From assembly GCA_949152475.1 (NCBI GenBank), contig OX424559.1, positions 39,353,119-39,417,118 of the forward strand: a stretch of 64,000 nt of DNA, in the 5' to 3' direction. A program made the position numbers and the translations under genes. Each line of letters starts with the position of its first letter. The first letter of the stretch is position 1. Of the stretch, positions 22,860 through 64,000 are shown one piece after another. The notes under the pieces were generated by a model that was given only the letters and a program-made list of their open reading frames with translations, was not told the DNA's origin and searched no databases. Source of the stretch: Terebella lapidaria (lineage: Eukaryota > Annelida > Polychaeta > Terebellida > Terebellidae).

Positions 22860-23484
22860 CGTGTATTATACAAATAAATTTATTGATACATCATACATTC
22901 CTCTACATAATTATGTATACACAATAAAATATTAATGAATAGACAGTACAACACAGCACAGCACCCAGTGCACAAAAGTTATCATCCACAATGTAAACAA
23001 CATGCACATACATTACAACACTCCTAGATATTTTCTTGATTTAAAATTAGCTCGCACTGAAAACCATTTTGATAAGAAATGAGCCATATCAATAATTTGT
23101 GACAATAAGATATTTCCCGTGTTCACTGCTAACAAGTCAAGTGTACAGTTATGTATAGCAAAACATAGGTCATGTTTTAAAAAAGTGTATATTCATTTCA
23201 GATAAAACTCTCACTTGGTATTTGATACCACCATAGAATATCCTCCCAAAAATACATCTCGTGATCTGGCGTCAAAAAATGAGTTCCTGTATAAAAATGT
23301 GTCCAAACTCCAAAGATAAATTCATTGTCACAATGTGCTCACAGTTACACATACACGATACTGGTATCCATAGAGACCAACATTGACCTCGGTGACCTGA
23401 ACGAGAAATACAGCACCATGTCATAATACAAAATACACGCACGAGTCAAAACGTGATAATCCAACGCATGCTGGTTGTTATTGA
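22860..23484 (-). other. PHLDB: Probable 3' UTR of the PHLDB gene
   Basis: This AT-rich sequence follows the stop codon at 23485-23487. A canonical poly(A) signal lies about 600 bases downstream, so a UTR of about 600-620 nt is inferred. Other AT-rich sites nearby could also serve. Confidence 0.6.
22879..22884 (-). terminator. Poly(A) signal AATAAA
   Basis: AATAAA on the minus strand, about 600 nt past the stop codon of the PH-domain exon. Cleavage would fall near 22855-22870. Confidence 0.55.
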
Positions 23485-60748
<37,264 letters not shown>

Positions 60749-62635
60749 CTGCCAAGGAAAATAATGTATAATTCAGAACGGGGTAAAACCCGGCACAATT
60801 TATAATGTCTATGAAATATATGGAATATATTGTGTCCACATGCCTGTATCCCAGTTCCAAATAATATCTAGTAATATAAATTATATTCAGAAATAACCAT
60901 GACAACCATTCACAAAACTATCTCTCGTGCATCTCCACACCAATGAGTTCGATCCAGAGAAACATCAGACTTTCATCAAAGCCGAGGGTTATAATTAGCA
61001 TGCTTTATGCTGCAGGAAGGGAATGGGTGCTGCTTTCAGCAAACTGTAAATGAGGAAATATTCCTGTCAGTCCAGCAGCAAATACTTCATATATGCAACA
61101 GATAGCAATGATTTTGATTTGTTTGGATGGAAATTTGTATGTTTTGTACATGTGGAAACATTCCTGGAAAAAATCACGTTGAAATGTTAGCAAACAGTAT
61201 AATAATCATTCAAAAGTTTAGTTTAGTTAGAAGGATAACAAAGAAGGCAGTTAAATGAATCTGCCAGGAAAAGTGATAAAACATTTGTCCATTCAGCACA
61301 AACCAGTAAATCACAACTCCATGGCTTACAGTAATACACAGTAAATTTGTTTTTCTGCGTTCTTGAAGTCAATAAATGGCTTGTAAATAAACAACACCAG
61401 GTGGTGGTGATTAACGACTCTTACAGCAGCATTTCACAGAGGAAGATTTAGATTTTCCTACACATCTTTACCGAATTCACTGTCAAGATCGTGACAAACG
61501 TTCAAAAAGATTTTTTTTGTAATTATGAAATCTGAAATGATCATTTACAGTAAATGTCACAAATTGCATTTAACAACATACAGATTTCGCAATGTACCAG
61601 TATGTTATGAAATCAATACGCTTTGTTAGGTGAAATGCCAAATCTGTTATTTTGATTCAACTTTTTATCAGCCACAAATTCTTGATGAAAAGAACACTCA
61701 CCTGAAAAGAACTTCATGAGTTTATCATTATCTCGGAATTTACACCTACAAGCGTTTATATCCAAGTATTCTTGCCGGAATTTACTGAACATACAAATTG
61801 CATTTTGTTGTTCCAAAACAATTGCAATTTTGCAGCAACAGACCCAATTGCTACGTGTTTGTGGAAACAGAACAGGCTCCGAGCTTACAGTATCCTGGTG
61901 AAGTTAATTTCTAAAAGCTTTTAAAGTTCCAGCGTTAACAGATGAATTTCTCTTAGAAGAAATGGAAAAAATCCACAATCTCGATAAGTGATCAATCGAA
62001 CTTAACAAGAAGACAAAAAGTTAGTGATAACATGCTTGGGGGTGGTGCGGAACAAAAATAGTTGAGGGGGTGAGGGCAGGATTTGGAGGAGTGGTGTTTT
62101 TTTGTGGGGGTGGTGGATGGGGGGGGGGGGGGGTCTGTTCCGGGTGTTAGCAGACCCATAGATGGGAGGAAACTGGTGATTACCCACAGAAAACACAGTA
62201 AACTTGTTGGAGTTATGGAGATAAATGGAGCTTGGTAATGGATGGGATAATCTTCCGAACAGCAGTCTGGCTCATGAACCGGAGGGGCACCTCAGCCAAA
62301 TGGGCAGGATTAAACATCTCAGGGCAGTAGTGCCCAGCCAGGGGCATATCCTTTGTTGTGGTACACAGATCCACATGGACTAAACCCCCACCCCCACCCG
62401 CACAACATGCCAAAGCCCCCATCTGCCCAGTGCAACAGATCGCCAATTAGCCAGAAAACCTGTCAGCTATGCCTTATTAAATAGCAATCAGGATCCTTGA
62501 TAGCTTTACCAATATACACAGGTAAATAACATATACAATGTTGATACTTGTACCTGTACTGGTGTAAGGGGACTTTCTGATATGTCAACAATAATGTTTT
62601 AGGGTGAAGAACAATAATGAATATATTAGGTTACC
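60749..62635. other. Upstream intron of PHLDB, nothing recognised
   Basis: AT-rich sequence with a G run near 62120. No exon with family-like FHA content, no transposon end and no RNA gene was seen. Confidence 0.6.
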
Positions 62636-64000
62636 GGTAAGTCCGTCGTCCGTCCGTCGTTCATCCACATTTTTATCTTCAAAGTTTACAGGCAGATTTT
62701 TCTGAAATTTTGCACAAAAATGCCAAAAAATATTTCAAGAGAGGATTATTTTTTAGTTTTTCTATTTTCCGATTTTTTCCCAATATGGCAGCCATTTTAG
62801 ATGAAAAATGGCCAATTCTGGACTTTTTCTCGAAAACTGTCTGAAGAGTTTTGAGATTTTTGTTTCAAAAGATTCCCCTTATGTACCTTTATGATGTGTA
62901 AAAGTTTTGTTGCCCTTGAATTGCCGCTCTCCATGTGGCGGCCATGGCTTAGACTAATTTGCACTCCGCGCGAGCGCGGTGCGCGGCGCGGCGCGCACGT
63001 ATTTTATATTTTAGTCGGTGTTTAGCTTATCATATAGATCTATAGCGACCGAAAAGGACCAAAGGTACGGTAACCTAAAAACTGCACCCGCCCCTGTCTG
63101 AAGATTGTCGATATCATAGGTCACAATTATCGTAGTTCAGTCCAATTACGGGTGATCGTGCTAAAATTATCGTGTTACTCAGAGAAATGTCATCACTGTT
63201 TTAACAGCATTAATTGCAGTGTTACAGCATTGTGGTAAACAATTCTAGTAGTAAACAGTTCTAGGGGTAAACAAGTTTAGCGCTCTCAAAACCTACAAAA
63301 ATAGTAGGACACACTGCCCTTCTTTGACAAATAGGGAGGACGAGAAAGGCCTGATGGATAAATATGACATCACGATTAACCAATGACAAAAAACAAAGGA
63401 ATAAAAATAAAAACACTAACATCTACATTCTGAATGAAGTCCATATTGAGCAAATCCATATTGAGTGTTTGTTTGGTAATTTTGGATTTAGTGCAGACTA
63501 TTTGGCTTGCTTCTAAACTTCGAATATATTGTCCTATAAATTTGTCGTCGGTGTTTAATGCAATAACAGGAACTCCATCAGCGCGGGCGGATCGAAGCCA
63601 TTTCTTTACAATGCACGTAGGCTAAATTAAATATTAGGCCTACTTCCCTCCCTTCTGGAACAAACTAGCGCGCCGCGCCATATTTAGCGCGGCGCGCGGC
63701 GCGGCGCGCTGGCGCGGAGTGCAAATTAGTCCAAGCCGGCGGCCATTTTGAATTTTTGACGGGTCGGCGAAAACAATTTTTTTGCCCAAATCACATTACT
63801 ATCCATTTTAGGTCATTTCTAAGCAAACAAATTTTTTTTCACCCTTTGAAAAAAATTGTGGACTTTTGAAAGGTAACAGCCATTTTTGGATCGAGAGATG
63901 CCCAAATTTTCACCTGTACAATCGGGATAAAAACTGGTTTGCCATAAAGTTTTGTTATTAGAAACGCCCTCGGGACTGTGCTGCCACATTTGAGACCTCC
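62636..64000 (+). repeat. Dispersed repeat family, copy 2, split by a TIR element
   Basis: Positions 62640-62910 match 2880-3150 in motif order (GTCC-rich start, TTTGCACAAAAATGCC, TTTCAAAAGATTC). The repeat resumes after the inverted-repeat element at about 63738 and runs to the window end with GGCCATTTTGAATTTTTGAC and T-rich blocks. No coding content. Confidence 0.7.
62946..63737. mobile_element. 792-bp TIR element with 9-bp target duplication
   Basis: The left end GGCTTAGACTAATTTGCACT is matched by the reverse complement of the right end with one mismatch, and pairing continues into GC-rich CGCGCG strings for about 32 bp. GGCGGCCAT directly flanks both sides (62937-62945 and 63738-63746). 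A 9-bp duplication with GG...CC ends fits Merlin- or Mutator-like DNA transposons. No transposase frame was found, so it is non-autonomous. Confidence 0.85.

Overview
The window is nuclear DNA from an animal. It carries one spliced host gene on the minus strand, with long repeat-filled introns, and a left third made of retroelement wreckage and satellites. The host protein is an LL5/PHLDB-type protein. The long G/C homopolymers, GTCC-rich dispersed repeats, tRNA-derived SINE heads and many small inverted-repeat elements suggest a marine invertebrate, perhaps a lophotrochozoan such as a mollusc. The phylum is an inference from repeat style only.

Positions 1-22516: a 26-bp minisatellite (804-2815) lies between two copies of the 3' end of one LTR element family. 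Next comes a broken, mosaic Ty3/Gypsy-type element on the minus strand (3338-18182) holding two related pol segments and a C2H2 zinc-finger reading frame. Its 5' LTR, 5' leader and 1.7 kb of flanking DNA are tandemly duplicated (17297-19904 and 19905-22516).

Positions 22860-60748: the PHLDB/LL5 gene on the minus strand. Fourteen exons can be placed with GT-AG borders and matching phases, coding about 1944 residues: the end of an FHA domain, a long disordered region with proline-rich and SP[ST]R repeats, coiled coils including the MERALLEGEQ signature, and a C-terminal PH domain. The first exon or exons lie beyond position 64000. By family knowledge the product would be a cortical scaffold that binds phosphoinositides through PH and helps anchor microtubule plus ends.

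The introns hold most of the unusual structure. A 43-bp minisatellite of about 54 units begins exactly at the 5' splice site of the exon at 34369-34464; each unit repeats that donor, and most also carry an acceptor 12 nt upstream of it. An inverted-repeat transposon with a TA duplication sits inside this array. A large inverted repeat (27554-28108) lies beside another exon. A young, whole-looking Ty3/Gypsy element with apparently identical 759-bp LTRs (50710-58805) lies in sense orientation in the 18-kb intron.

Positions 60749-64000: intron or upstream sequence of the same gene, ending in a dispersed repeat interrupted by a 792-bp inverted-repeat element with a 9-bp target duplication (62946-63737). 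No tRNA, rRNA or CRISPR locus and no second host gene was found.
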